Source: a virus
Virus record (IMG/VR): IMGVR_UViG_3300032180_000385
Span: 1 to 64,000 of that record
DNA: 64,000 nucleotides
Reading direction: 5' to 3' (one strand)
Shown here: positions 53,456-61,738 of the stretch, piece by piece
Numbering within the stretch: position 1 is the first letter of the stretch
How the letters are laid out: each line of letters begins with the position of its first letter
Made by a program: the position numbers and the translations under genes
Notes under the pieces: model-generated
Databases searched by the model: none
Told to the model about the DNA's origin: nothing
The model's input: the letters and a program-made list of their open reading frames with translations, nothing else

Positions 53456-53480
53456 GCGTGCCCTCCTACTCTGTTATACT
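53456..53480 (+). promoter_or_regulatory. Promoter upstream of the endonuclease VII gene
   Basis: TATACT (53475-53480) is a near-perfect -10 box; GTTGCG/TTGCGT about 15-16 nt upstream is a weak -35. Predicted start near 53487, giving a leader of about 57 nt. Confidence 0.5.
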
Positions 53481-53543
53481 CTAAGCGTAGATAGAAACGA
53501 AGGAAGCAGAGTCACGGCCGACCGCTACACGGGGAGTAACCAG

Positions 53544-54188
53544 ATGAGCGCAAATGTCGACGGAGGTGGTAAAAAATTTACCTGCTCGCGCTGCCATCGA
53601 GACGATCTAACGGAAGACGACTTCCCGATCGACTTGCGTCGAACATCAGGTCGATACCCCTGGTGCAAGCCTTGCAAGGCTGCATACATGCGAGAGAAAT
53701 ATCCTGAACGATACTCTGATGAGCATCCAGGCCCACCTCTGTCTCCTGTCTGCACAGGATGCGGTGGACCACGGGGGGCTAAGCGTGCCCGTTGCAATGA
53801 ATGTGAAGCAAAATACCAACGAGAATACCGCCATGGTGTAGTAATTAAGGAGTCGCCACTGACACTTGAACAACGAACTGAAAGACGTAAACAGAGTCAA
53901 CGAGAGTCAAAAAGGCGCACAGAACTTCGACGCTACGGAACAACCCCAGAAGAATGGGATCGAGTACTTGTAGCTCAAGGAAATTGTTGCGCTATCTGTC
54001 GTACGAATACGCCTACAGGCGCTGGAGCTAAATACGGGCACTGGCATACAGATCACGACCACGCAACAGGAAAACTGCGCGGACTACTATGTTCATCATG
54101 CAATCTTCTCCTTGGACATGCTGAAGATAATCCCGCACGACTGCGAGCAGCAGCAAATTACCTAGAAAAATACCTAGAAAAGGATTAA
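53544..54188 (+). CDS. Endonuclease VII-type HNH nuclease
   Basis: A 214-residue protein from ATG 53544 (GGGGAG upstream). N-terminal Cys knuckles (FTCSRCHRDDLTEDDF, WCKPCKAAY; CTGCGGP, RCNECEAKY) lead to the recombination endonuclease VII domain: LVAQGNCCAICRT, HTDHDHATGKLRGLLCSSCNLLLGHAEDNP. T4 endonuclease VII resolves branched DNA; free-standing phage copies of this shape often behave as homing genes. Its codons are AT-richer than its neighbours, which favours recent insertion. Confidence 0.8.
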   Translation: MSANVDGGGKKFTCSRCHRDDLTEDDFPIDLRRTSGRYPWCKPCKAAYMREKYPERYSDEHPGPPLSPVCTGCGGPRGAKRARCNECEAKYQREYRHGVVIKESPLTLEQRTERRKQSQRESKRRTELRRYGTTPEEWDRVLVAQGNCCAICRTNTPTGAGAKYGHWHTDHDHATGKLRGLLCSSCNLLLGHAEDNPARLRAAANYLEKYLEKD

Positions 54189-54191
54189 ATT

Positions 54192-55262
54192 ATGCCTGCT
54201 GGTGAAATTCAAGAAATGTTCAGTGTCCGAGAGACGCCGTGGCACCGTCAGGGTCATGTTCTCGACGACTACCCGCAGACCTTCGAGGAGGCCCGCAAGC
54301 TTGCCGGGCTCGACTGGGATCCGATTGCTGTCCCCGTCTACCAGGGGCTGGACAAGGACAGGCTTCGTGAACGGATCGTTGAGGCCCTTAGAGAGGAGAG
54401 GCCGCTTGAGCAAGTCGATGCCCTTCTCGCAGCCTGCGATCAGTCACTCATCACCGACAAGGAGTTCCGACGCATCGCCCGCAGCGACGACGTGCCCAAG
54501 TCGCTCTCCTATCAGCGCGACAGTTACAACATCATCCCGAACAGCGTCTTCGGCGAGATCATCGACTCGATCACCGGCGCCGCGCCAGGCAAGATCCGGC
54601 TGGAAACAGGTGGCTGCCTGTCCGGGGGCCGCCAGGTCTGGATACTCGCCCGCCTCGACGAGCCCATCGAGTTCAAGGGCGACAAGTCGCTGACCTTCCC
54701 GCACCTGGGTATCACCAGTCGTAACGACGGCAAGGCATCCTGCGCCGCCCGACTCACTACCGTCAGAATCGTCTGCTGGAACACCTTCAGCGCTGCGGAA
54801 GCCGAGGGTGAGCGCACCGGCGCGGTGTACAGCTTCAGCCATCGCGGTAACTGGCGTGACCGGATCGGCGAGGCTCGCGAGGCACTGATGTTCGCCCGGC
54901 GTGAAGCTGCCGAATACGTCGAGACGATGACCGAACTGCTCGGCATCAAGGTCACCTCGGTCCAGGAGCAGCTGTTCCTGCAGGCGTTCATCCCGTCACC
55001 GCCCGAAGGCGTCATCTCCGACCGGGTAGCAAAGAACATCGACGAGGCACGGGCAGCCGTTGCGGGCTTCCTGAACAGCCCGACGGTGGAAGGTGCCGGC
55101 GTCCGCGGTACTGCCTACGGTCTGGTGCAGGCGGCAGGTGAGTACCTCGATCACGCACGCCGGGCGAACAGTTGGGAAACGAAGATGGGGAGGTCGATTT
55201 TGCGGCAAGAACCCTTGAAAGCAAAGGCTGCTCAGCTGGCCCGGCAGGCGGCGCTGGCGTGA
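54192..55262 (+). CDS. DUF932 phage/plasmid protein
   Basis: A 356-residue member of the DUF932 family (phage/plasmid-like protein). The N-terminal FSVRETPWHRQGHVLDDYP with AGLDWDP is the family signature; later SYNIIPNSVFGEIIDSI, LTFPHLGITSRNDGKASCAARLTTVRIVCWNT matches the conserved core. Found next to replication and DNA-processing genes in phages and plasmids; biochemical role not settled. Overlaps the next gene by 4 nt. Confidence 0.85.
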   Translation: MPAGEIQEMFSVRETPWHRQGHVLDDYPQTFEEARKLAGLDWDPIAVPVYQGLDKDRLRERIVEALREERPLEQVDALLAACDQSLITDKEFRRIARSDDVPKSLSYQRDSYNIIPNSVFGEIIDSITGAAPGKIRLETGGCLSGGRQVWILARLDEPIEFKGDKSLTFPHLGITSRNDGKASCAARLTTVRIVCWNTFSAAEAEGERTGAVYSFSHRGNWRDRIGEAREALMFARREAAEYVETMTELLGIKVTSVQEQLFLQAFIPSPPEGVISDRVAKNIDEARAAVAGFLNSPTVEGAGVRGTAYGLVQAAGEYLDHARRANSWETKMGRSILRQEPLKAKAAQLARQAALA

Positions 55263-55456
55263 CGAACACACCCGGTCCGATCCTGCTCGAAACCTCTTCC
55301 GCTGACGTTAGCCTCAGTCCGGTCACCCCAGAATCGTGCGATCGCTGCGGCCCAGCCGTCCGGGCGCTCTGGCAGGTCTCGGCCGGAACAGGAGTGCTGA
55401 CCTTCTGCGGGTCGTGCTACCGGAGGTTCCGGAAGATAGCAGCGAGCCGGGAATGA
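55259..55456 (+). CDS. Small zinc-ribbon protein
   Basis: A 65-residue protein from GTG 55259 (GTGA overlap). CDRCGPAVRALWQVSAGTG and LTFCGSCYRRFRKI form a C2C2 ribbon of the small type frequent in actinobacteria and their phages. Function unknown. Confidence 0.6.
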   Translation: MTNTPGPILLETSSADVSLSPVTPESCDRCGPAVRALWQVSAGTGVLTFCGSCYRRFRKIAASRE

Positions 55457-55547
55457 TCTGTTTCGTCCCTCGGTTACACCACCTCGTACCTCAGCACACC
55501 CCAGGCGAGACTCATCAGGAGTCGCCGAGAGAGCCGAGGAGAACAAG

Positions 55548-56021
55548 GTGCTATCAGCACTCGCAGCAATTTTCATCACAGTCCAGCCCGGAGACACGCT
55601 GTCCGGCATCGCCGTCAGTCACGGTGTGTCACTTGCCGCGGTGGAGGCGGCCAACCCCCAGATCGAGAACTTCAACCTGATCTACGCGGGCAACCGGGTC
55701 GCCATTCCGAAAGGGGGCAGCTACCAGGCGCAGCCTCAGCCGACCTACCGCCAGCCATCGCAGGCCCCGTCAAACAGTTACGGCGTTGCGGGCACAGGCG
55801 GCGGTTCCCTGTCGGATGTCCCGGGCGTCCCGTCGTCGTTCGCAGCATGCGTGGCCCTGCGAGAGTCGGGTGACGGGTCGGGCAGCTCGAACATCTACGG
55901 GATCATCCCTGGGAGCGGATACAGCGTCGCAGGTGACTCGCTAGCGCAGCAGAAGGCGGTGTTCGCCCAGATCTATCAGAGGTATGGAGTGACAGCCTGG
56001 CAGCCCTGGGACGGATGTTAG
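55548..56021 (+). CDS. LysM and Rpf-like muralytic protein
   Basis: A 157-residue protein read from GTG 55548. A LysM (FITVQPGDTLSGIAVSHGVSLAAVEAANP) at residues 9-55 is followed by a Pro/Gln linker and a resuscitation-promoting-factor-like catalytic domain: FAACVALRESGDGSGSSNIYGII with the probable catalytic Glu, and QQKAVFAQIYQRYGVTAWQPWDGC. Rpf domains are lysozyme/transglycosylase-like. Possible endolysin or host-reactivating factor. A terminator follows 67 nt later. Confidence 0.75.
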   Translation: MLSALAAIFITVQPGDTLSGIAVSHGVSLAAVEAANPQIENFNLIYAGNRVAIPKGGSYQAQPQPTYRQPSQAPSNSYGVAGTGGGSLSDVPGVPSSFAACVALRESGDGSGSSNIYGIIPGSGYSVAGDSLAQQKAVFAQIYQRYGVTAWQPWDGC

Positions 56022-56087
56022 AGTGGCCGAAAAGGCACTCCATCCGTTAACCTGTACCTGATGGGTCGTGGCTGACCCTGGGCAGAA

Positions 56088-56125
56088 GAACCACCGCTCC
56101 CCGTGTCAGGAGCGGTGGTTCTTTC
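56088..56125 (+). terminator. Rho-independent terminator
   Basis: 13-bp stem GAACCACCGCTCC with GGAGCGGTGGTTC and an 8-nt loop, followed by TTTC. Ends the 53.5-56 kb operon. Strong hairpin, short T-tract. Confidence 0.75.
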
Positions 56126-56147
56126 ACGCTCGGCCCTCCGGATGGGG

Positions 56148-56153
56148 TATTAT
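56148..56153 (+). promoter_or_regulatory. -10 box upstream of the gene at 56210
   Basis: TATTAT fits TANNNT and lies between the terminator and the gene; predicted leader about 50 nt with AAGGGGA ribosome site. No clear -35. Confidence 0.4.
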
Positions 56154-56209
56154 ATGTGTAGCGGGTTTAGAGTGAACAACTAGTAAAGAGAAGGGGACGG
56201 GAAAGTAGC

Positions 56210-56458
56210 GTGCTGATAAAGCAGAAATCTCATCCGATGCCCGATGAGGTCCTGCTGGTCGCCCGGATGGAAGCGGAAGACCGTCGCAAGACCCGGGAAG
56301 AGTACTATCACTGGCAGGAGCGGGATCTCAGGATCCGGCTGGCGATCTACACCGACATCGTGACCGGAAAGCGCTTTCCTGCCGAAGGTCGCACCTACTA
56401 CAAGGTCCGCATCGCGATGATCCGCAACGAGCTGAAGGCGCGGAAGGCGGGGCCATGA
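56210..56458 (+). CDS. Hypothetical basic helical protein
   Basis: An 82-residue protein from GTG 56210. Charged helices (RMEAEDRRKTREEYYHWQERDLRIRLAIYTDIVTGKRF). Ends one base before the stop of the converging gene. No family recognised. Confidence 0.5.
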   Translation: MLIKQKSHPMPDEVLLVARMEAEDRRKTREEYYHWQERDLRIRLAIYTDIVTGKRFPAEGRTYYKVRIAMIRNELKARKAGP

Positions 56459-56845
56459 CTAGTGCGGATACAGAGCCTTGCAGTCCCGCGGAGCGTCCTT
56501 GGCGTTCACGATCGCGCGCAGCTCGGTTACCTCCGCTATTATCTTCGGCGTCAGCTTTGCTCCCTTCGGCGTCGCATCAGAGAAAAATGCGCCCCAGAGA
56601 AGTTTATCTTGCGCTCGTGCACTATTATTTTCCACGCACTGACTGTACTGAACGACCGCTTCACCGCTGTTCCCGTGAATCTGCCCGATCGTCAGGAAAA
56701 CAACGATGATCGACAGTGCTACATCCAGGCAGATGGAAACAGCCAGCATCAGCGCGGTCTTCTTGCTGGCTTTGCCTCGCTGCAACTGCCCGATCAGCCT
56801 CATCGCCGTGCTGATCAGGGCCTCATCATCCTCTTCCGGCTTCAT
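56459..56845 (-). CDS. Single-span membrane protein, paralogue of the next gene
   Basis: A 128-residue protein: acidic N-terminus, LISTAMRLIGQLQRGKASKKTALMLAVSICLDVALSIIVVFLTIG (cytoplasmic helix then membrane span) and an extracytoplasmic domain with two Cys. The first 60 residues closely match the protein at 56842, so the pair arose by tandem duplication while the outer domains diverged. Role unknown; the pair belongs to the sensory-type cluster. Confidence 0.6.
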   Translation of the reverse strand: MKPEEDDEALISTAMRLIGQLQRGKASKKTALMLAVSICLDVALSIIVVFLTIGQIHGNSGEAVVQYSQCVENNSARAQDKLLWGAFFSDATPKGAKLTPKIIAEVTELRAIVNAKDAPRDCKALYPH

Positions 56846-57240
56846 CTCGTCCCCTGTCCGTATACTTGCTGGCAGTCCACAGGAATATAAAGAGCTTCAA
56901 CTACTTTCAGGAAAGATTTACCGAGCGCGTTACTATGAAAATCCTCAGTATTCAGTATCCACAGACTAACAAACTCCTGCTGAGTAGCATTGCTCTCATT
57001 GCAAATGGTCAGCTCCTGTGAGCGAAGTCGGTTTTCCTGATCAACAAGTCCGGAATTACTGTGCGACAACCCGACCCCGAGAAGTATCACCACAATGGAA
57101 AGCGTGACATCCAGAAAAATAGAAATAGCGAGCAACAGCACAGTTTTCTTGCTGGCCTTCGTCCGCTGAAGTTTCTTTATCAACTCCATCGCAGTGCCGA
57201 TCAGAACATCATCGGCGGGTTCCTCAGTTCTGTCCGGCAT
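56842..57240 (-). CDS. Single-span membrane protein, paralogue
   Basis: A 132-residue protein from ATG 57240, ATGA-coupled to the gene at 56459. DVLIGTAMELIKKLQRTKASKKTVLLLAISIFLDVTLSIVVILLG is the shared helix-plus-span region; two Cys in the outer domain (ICNESN, DCQQ) could form a disulfide, as in the paralogue. Confidence 0.6.
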   Translation of the reverse strand: MPDRTEEPADDVLIGTAMELIKKLQRTKASKKTVLLLAISIFLDVTLSIVVILLGVGLSHSNSGLVDQENRLRSQELTICNESNATQQEFVSLWILNTEDFHSNALGKSFLKVVEALYIPVDCQQVYGQGTR

Positions 57241-57445
57241 CCGATCGCTCCTGCTCGATAACGCGCAGCATAATAGCCGCTGCCATCTTATCCCGATTCG
57301 GTTTCTTCGCATCCTCGCGAATCGAGACCAGCAAGCTAATAAGCCGCAGCATATCTCCGTTCGTCAGTCGTCCTTCCTGATACCCTTCGAGCAGGCGATC
57401 AAGATCAGCCTTATCCGAATTAAGCTCGTCCACGATCACCGCCAT
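57224..57445 (-). CDS. Small helical protein (shared module)
   Basis: A 73-residue protein from ATG 57445. DLDRLLEGYQEGRLTNGDMLRLISLL and KMAAAIMLRVIEQE match the proteins at 58582 and the C-terminus of 59747. It may be a free-standing copy of a dimerisation or docking module used by the cluster. Confidence 0.55.
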   Translation of the reverse strand: MAVIVDELNSDKADLDRLLEGYQEGRLTNGDMLRLISLLVSIREDAKKPNRDKMAAAIMLRVIEQERSDAGQN

Positions 57446-58290
57446 TATTTCCGCCCCAGCCGCAGGTACCACATCCGTGCGGACATCTCCCTCTCCGGAG
57501 CGAGAAAGGCTAGCGCCCAGGTGCCGAACCAGATAAACCAGCCCGCATCCCCAACGGACGGCTGACTCCAGCTCCAGTGCAGGATGGCATACGCGAACAG
57601 CGAATCAGAGGCCAGTAGCCCCAGTGCGCCGATGCTAATCAGCCAGAAGGAATTCGACACCCTCGTTCCGTGACGAAAATGCCGCATGGCCAGAACGATG
57701 GTGACCAGCGCGCAGATCTGCAGCAGCAGTAGAATGTCCGCCGTCGGATAGGCGATGGATACTACCTTGGCGATGGTCGAGGCGCCACTGGCATGCGCGT
57801 TAGGACTGATGAGGAGAGGCCAGGAGAACAGCCCGAAAGTAAGACCTGTTACCGCCACTGCCACCGCTGCGGCACGCCGGTTCACGTGGATGTTGCCGCC
57901 GCTGGCCAGCATCACCAGTCCGGCCACGAAAAATACGTAGCTGCTCAGTTCCAGCGCGTCGGACAGCCCTGGATAAGGCACGCTGTCCGTGATCTTCGTG
58001 TAAGCGAGAGCCGTTCCAGCGCCCAGCAAGTTCAACGCCATCCCGACGAGCAGTAGCAGCCAGGCGAACTTCCGCCGACTGGGATTAAGCACGACGCCGA
58101 GGATCATCCCCGCTACGGCCAGTCCCAGAACCGGCATGAACCCCACCGTGATCCAGCCAGGCACTTTCGGCTGAATGTAGTAGGCGACGATGACCGCGAT
58201 GTAGCCGAGAAGGAACAGCGCCTGCGCCTGGCTCAGGAAACCGGGCCAGGGCGCAGCTGGCTTTCCGGTGTCCGATGCTGAAATAGCCAT
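57445..58290 (-). CDS. Multi-pass membrane sensor-like protein
   Basis: A 281-residue protein with about eight membrane spans (ALFLLGYIAVIVAYYI, WITVGFMPVLGLAVAGMILG, FAWLLLLVGMALNLLGAG and so on). PYPGLSDALELSSYVFFVAGLVML and SIAYPTADILLLLQICALVT resemble the N-terminal membrane regions of actinobacterial diguanylate cyclase/phosphodiesterase receptors. No catalytic domain is attached. With two PAS genes beside it, it may be a receptor whose output is a separate protein. Function inferred. Confidence 0.6.
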   Translation of the reverse strand: MAISASDTGKPAAPWPGFLSQAQALFLLGYIAVIVAYYIQPKVPGWITVGFMPVLGLAVAGMILGVVLNPSRRKFAWLLLLVGMALNLLGAGTALAYTKITDSVPYPGLSDALELSSYVFFVAGLVMLASGGNIHVNRRAAAVAVAVTGLTFGLFSWPLLISPNAHASGASTIAKVVSIAYPTADILLLLQICALVTIVLAMRHFRHGTRVSNSFWLISIGALGLLASDSLFAYAILHWSWSQPSVGDAGWFIWFGTWALAFLAPEREMSARMWYLRLGRK

Positions 58291-58556
58291 TACGATTCTC
58301 CATTCGCTTCCGGAACTACTCTTCTGGTGATCTGAACAACACGGCAGGGTGCCCCGCGGCAGGCTCTGGCGAGCTGTTTCGCCTCATCAAGCGTCAGCGG
58401 CCCCGTCAGTGAGAACCCGAGAAACGATCTCACCTCGAACCCGGCTCCTCGCCACGCACCGAGAAGAAACCACTCGACATCATATTCTTCAGCCCAGCCA
58501 GCATCCGGCTCGATCTCGCGATCATCTGAACTGTCGTCTTCTCTCCATGCCTCCAT
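58290..58556 (-). CDS. Hypothetical protein, paralogue of the gene at 2591
   Basis: An 88-residue acidic protein. VEWFLLGAWRGAGFEVRSFLG precedes LTLDEAKQLARACRGAPCRVVQITR, which is shared with the gene at 2591-2833. Shares a one-base junction with the membrane sensor gene. Confidence 0.55.
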   Translation of the reverse strand: MEAWREDDSSDDREIEPDAGWAEEYDVEWFLLGAWRGAGFEVRSFLGFSLTGPLTLDEAKQLARACRGAPCRVVQITRRVVPEANGES

Positions 58557-58581
58557 TGCGCACCTCCCCGCAGTTCTCTGC

Positions 58582-58797
58582 CTAGCTCAGCCATTTTTCC
58601 GTCTTCGCCTGCTCGATGAAACGTAGCATGATCGCCGCCGCAACCCTGTCCCCAGCGATAAAATCTTCTGCCACGCCGTTCATGATCCGCAGGAGCAGTC
58701 CTTTCAGCTCTTCCGTCTCCACAGGTATCAGCTCGTCCCGGCCGAATTTCTCTAGCAAAGTATCCAGGCGCAGACGACTCGACGGGATAGCTGTCAC
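58582..58797 (-). CDS. Small helical protein (shared module)
   Basis: A 71-residue protein, LDTLLEKFGRDELIPVETEELKGLLLRIM ... GDRVAAAIMLRFIEQAK, the same helical module as at 57224 and 59747. ATGA overlap with the PAS gene upstream. Confidence 0.55.
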   Translation of the reverse strand: MTAIPSSRLRLDTLLEKFGRDELIPVETEELKGLLLRIMNGVAEDFIAGDRVAAAIMLRFIEQAKTEKWLS

Positions 58798-59294
58798 GAC
58801 GAACCTGACTCGTCCTGGAAAAACTCTCTGCGCCTGACGGCAGCAATAACATACAACCCTCGCTCTGTCGGAATAGGGGCCAGTGTTATATCGACAGGAA
58901 GTTCCTGACCGCTCTTCGTCAGTAGCGAAAGAGCGAGGCCCGTGCCCATCGGGCGAATTACCGGGTTAGTCAGGTAAGCTTTCCGATGCGCCGCGTGCCC
59001 AGACCTCAGAACACTAGGTACCAGCATATCTATCGACTCTCCGCGCAGTTGTGATCGGTAATAACCAGTCAGCAGCTCCATCTGACGGTTAACCAGGAAA
59101 ATTTTTCCGGTCTCTCCCTCGACAATGGTAATAGCATCCGGAAAATCATCGAATATCTTGATAGTCAGATCAGCGACGAAAACTATGTCAGTGCGAGGAA
59201 TCTCCGGACGCAGCAGGAGATGCAGTACAGGCACAACATACGTTTCAACCGAATTATCCGCCAATTCACTGCCTCCCTGTTCACTATTTGTCAT
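58794..59294 (-). CDS. PAS-domain protein 1
   Basis: A 166-residue protein with one PAS domain (residues 45-155): KIFDDFPDAITIVEGETGKIFLVNRQMELLTGYYRSQLRGESIDMLVP, then a conserved H ... RPMGTGLALSLLTKSGQELPVDITLAPI. PAS domains sense small molecules, redox state or light and pass signals to an output domain, but no kinase, cyclase or DNA-binding part is attached. PAS proteins are rare in phages. Coupled by 4-nt overlap to its paralogue at 59291. Confidence 0.8.
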   Translation of the reverse strand: MTNSEQGGSELADNSVETYVVPVLHLLLRPEIPRTDIVFVADLTIKIFDDFPDAITIVEGETGKIFLVNRQMELLTGYYRSQLRGESIDMLVPSVLRSGHAAHRKAYLTNPVIRPMGTGLALSLLTKSGQELPVDITLAPIPTERGLYVIAAVRRREFFQDESGSS

Positions 59295-59746
59295 GGCGAA
59301 CCTGGCTTACCTGACGGACCATTTCGAGGCTCCCTGCGCCGAAGCGTAGCGATGACGAACAGGCCGTGCATTGTTGAAACGGGAGCGAGCATGATGTCCA
59401 CCGGAACCTCCCGCCCGCTCTTCGTCTGAATCGAAAGATTGAGGTTGGCGCCCATCTGCCGGACCTTAGGATCAACCATGTACCCGGTTCGGTGCTCGAG
59501 ATGCCGCGGACGGCGCTCTTGCGGCACGAGCATGTCCACCGTCTGGTTGCGCAACTCGCTACGGTGATAGCCGGTCAGGAACTCAGCCTGGTCATTGACG
59601 AGCCGGATCCGGCCGGTTTCCCCGTGCACGATGATGATCGCATCCGGTGACTGCTGGAAAATCTGAACAGCCAGGTCGGCGGTGAAGCGGATATCTTCGG
59701 CGATCTGACCGATTCCGCGCTCGTCCTGGTAACTCTCTGTGCTCAC
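59291..59746 (-). CDS. PAS-domain protein 2
   Basis: A 151-residue paralogue: QIFQQSPDAIIIVHGETGRIRLVNDQAEFLTGYHRSELRNQTVDMLVP, then RQMGANLNLSIQTKSGREVPVDIMLAPV. Roughly half identical to PAS protein 1, so the pair arose by duplication and could form heterodimers. It starts directly before the stop of the coiled-coil membrane protein gene. Confidence 0.8.
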   Translation of the reverse strand: MSTESYQDERGIGQIAEDIRFTADLAVQIFQQSPDAIIIVHGETGRIRLVNDQAEFLTGYHRSELRNQTVDMLVPQERRPRHLEHRTGYMVDPKVRQMGANLNLSIQTKSGREVPVDIMLAPVSTMHGLFVIATLRRREPRNGPSGKPGSP

Positions 59747-60472
59747 TTAAGTCTCGCCTTCTAGTACCCGGAGAATAATAACTGCTGCGATCCGGTTCCC
59801 CGTCGGTGCCTCCCGACTGTCCAGAATCTCCCGGAGCATATCGGCTAGCGCCGCTTTCTCATTCGACGTAATGATCTGCGCCTGGTACCTTTCTAGCAAA
59901 TTGTCCAGCTCCGGCGTATGCGGGCTGTGCAGAATGCGCGCGGCGTCATAGGCGACGTTCTTCCAGAACACGTCGATCTTGGTTTCCAGCACGCCAGTCC
60001 GGTCAGCAACCGTGCTCAGCCGGTCAGTAACTGACTGAAGCGAGGGCACGACCCGCCGGTTGATCTCGTCGACCTTGCCTTCCAGCGCTCCGGTTCGGTC
60101 AGAAACGAGATTGAGCTTGTCTGTTGCCGCAAGGAGTGCCGGAGCGACCCGGCTATTAATGTCGGCGATGTCCCGCTCGTTCTTCTCGATTTTGCTGATA
60201 AAGCCCTCTACCGAACTAGCCACTACATCCTTTGCGATGCCCTGTATCTGGGCAACACGATCCTTAGAGCTATCCCTTCTCCGAGAGTACAGAAAAGAGA
60301 TAACAGCGACAAGAACAGCAGCTATCGCAGAAAGTATCGTGAGGATCTCGTAAAAAGCTACACCGCCGGACGAAGAAGATGCTGCCGCATCAGCCACCGT
60401 CAGTATCAGACCGCCTGCCACGCCCAGATTCCCTTCGCTCGCAAGGGACCGGCTCCAGCAGGCCGCGGTCAT
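59747..60472 (-). CDS. Membrane-anchored coiled-coil protein with shared helical module
   Basis: A 241-residue protein: a membrane span (IAAVLVAVISFLYSRRR), then coiled-coil repeats (IADINSRVAPALLAATDKLNLVSDRTGALEGKVDEINRRVVPSLQSVTDRLSTVADRTGVLETKID), then DVFWKNVAYDAARILHSPHTPELDNLLERYQ ... GNRIAAVIILRVLE. The final part is the module found free-standing at 57224 and 58582. First gene of the cluster, so it probably forms the signalling scaffold. A TTAGAC/TACGCT promoter lies just upstream. Confidence 0.65.
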   Translation of the reverse strand: MTAACWSRSLASEGNLGVAGGLILTVADAAASSSSGGVAFYEILTILSAIAAVLVAVISFLYSRRRDSSKDRVAQIQGIAKDVVASSVEGFISKIEKNERDIADINSRVAPALLAATDKLNLVSDRTGALEGKVDEINRRVVPSLQSVTDRLSTVADRTGVLETKIDVFWKNVAYDAARILHSPHTPELDNLLERYQAQIITSNEKAALADMLREILDSREAPTGNRIAAVIILRVLEGET

Positions 60473-60480
60473 ATACGCTT

Positions 60481-60510
60481 AGCGTAGCGTACCTGTCTAG
60501 TACAGTCTAA
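60481..60510 (-). promoter_or_regulatory. Promoter of the PAS cluster
   Basis: On the - strand TTAGAC, an 18-nt spacer, TACGCT, then 8 nt to ATG 60472. This gives a leaderless or near-leaderless transcript. It overlaps the 3' end of the gene at 60507. Confidence 0.5.
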
Positions 60511-60647
60511 GCCTCGCTCGCGGGGGATGATCCTTCCGGCGGAACGGTGAAATCGCGGTCACGTACCCAGCCCTGCCGTTCGAGGAGGACGGCCATCTCC
60601 TCGCTTACCACCGGCTTCGCGTGCACCGGCCCGTCCCGGAAGTCCAT
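60507..60647 (-). CDS. 46-residue hypothetical protein
   Basis: Read from ATG 60647, 10 nt after the glycosyltransferase stop. Encodes MDFRDGPVHAKPVVSEEMAVLLERQGWVRDRDF and an acidic end. The VLLERQGWVRD helix is typical of phage small proteins. GC-rich third positions support it. Confidence 0.5.
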   Translation of the reverse strand: MDFRDGPVHAKPVVSEEMAVLLERQGWVRDRDFTVPPEGSSPASEA

Positions 60648-60657
60648 GCCTGGCAGT

Positions 60658-61738
60658 TTACAGGTCGTCTAGCGCCCGCAGCAGCTTCCTGGCGTTCGCT
60701 TCGAAAGTTCTGTCGGCAACAGCTTCCCGCGCCTGCTCCGCTATCTTGCCCCGTTCTGCCTCGTGCGTGATATACCAGTGCAGGATTTCGCTGGCATCTT
60801 CCGGGTCGGTGAACCGCGGCAGCATGTGCAGCACTTCGTCTCCTTCCGGGCGCGCGTCCCGAAGGAAGGGCAATCCGATGGCCGCCATCTCTACCTCGCG
60901 CGGCCCCATGGCCCAGCCCTGGCCAGCGTAGGCGTCTTCGGACTCACGCCGGTACAGATTGATCCCCATCTTTGCGTGCCGGTACAGCTCCGCCGTTTCC
61001 GTGTTGTCCACACAGGTATCGCGACCGTGCCCGATATACTTCCGCAGCCTGCTGTCCGGTGCCAGCTCCTCGTCCCAGTAATTGCCGCCAAGCAGCACGT
61101 CGAGGTTCCCCAGATCGAGGCGCTCGAAAAACTCGGCACGGCTCTTGAAGCAGGTTCCGATGAAGGTCAGATCGGCAGCCAGCTCCGGGTTCACCGGCCC
61201 GCGCCGAGGGTAGTGCACGTCCGGGCGGTACGCGTGCGGCATGTACAGCGCCGGGCCAAGTTCCCGGTACGCAGCGATATTAACTGGATCGTTGAGGAGG
61301 TTCAGGTCAGCATGCTGAGCCCGGTCCAGTTGCTCTCCGTCCTGATAAGTAAGGCGATTCTGTATGAAGGATCACTTGCTTCATTTTCCGTAGCTTGAAA
61401 AGCTGGAACATGCCCCCGGTAATAAAGAACCCGGACACGTACAGAATAACGTCAGGCCAGAAAGTCATCGCCGCGTGGGTCAGCCCCTGCATCGACATGA
61501 CGATGGCGTCCTTTTGACTCTTCACGGCCTGCTCGACGACAGGAAGCCCCTGTTCGTCCGTCACAATGTTGCCATGCTCATCTGTTTTCGGAAGAAGAGC
61601 CTTGGAATAAAACACGAGCCGATCGTTCAGGTTATACATAAGGACCTCATTGCCCAGCTCGCGCAATGCATCAGCCCATCCGTAGTAAACATCAGCAACC
61701 GAGAAGTCCGGGCCGGGGTGACATATCAGAATACGCAC
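60658..61738 (-). pseudogene. CgeB-like glycosyltransferase with a 1-nt frameshift
   Basis: Frame 1 starts at GTG 61738 after GGAGGAGGTGG and reads VRILICHPGPDFSVADVYYGWADAL ... LYVSGFFITGGMFQLFKLRKMKQVILHTESPY, then breaks. The other frame continues directly QDGEQLDRAQHADLNLLNDP ... ALYMPHAYRPDVHY ... IGTCFKSRAEFFERL ... GINLYRRESEDAYAGQGWAMGPREVEMAAIGLPFL. Together this is one GT-B glycosyltransferase of about 360 residues in the CgeB-like family. Deleting one T in TTACTTATCAG (about 61359) restores the frame. Real mutation or sequence error cannot be told apart here. Confidence 0.65.

Noticed and set aside
56022-56100. A tRNA gene
   Set aside because: No cloverleaf or TTC-type T-loop; the only clear structure is the terminator at 56088.
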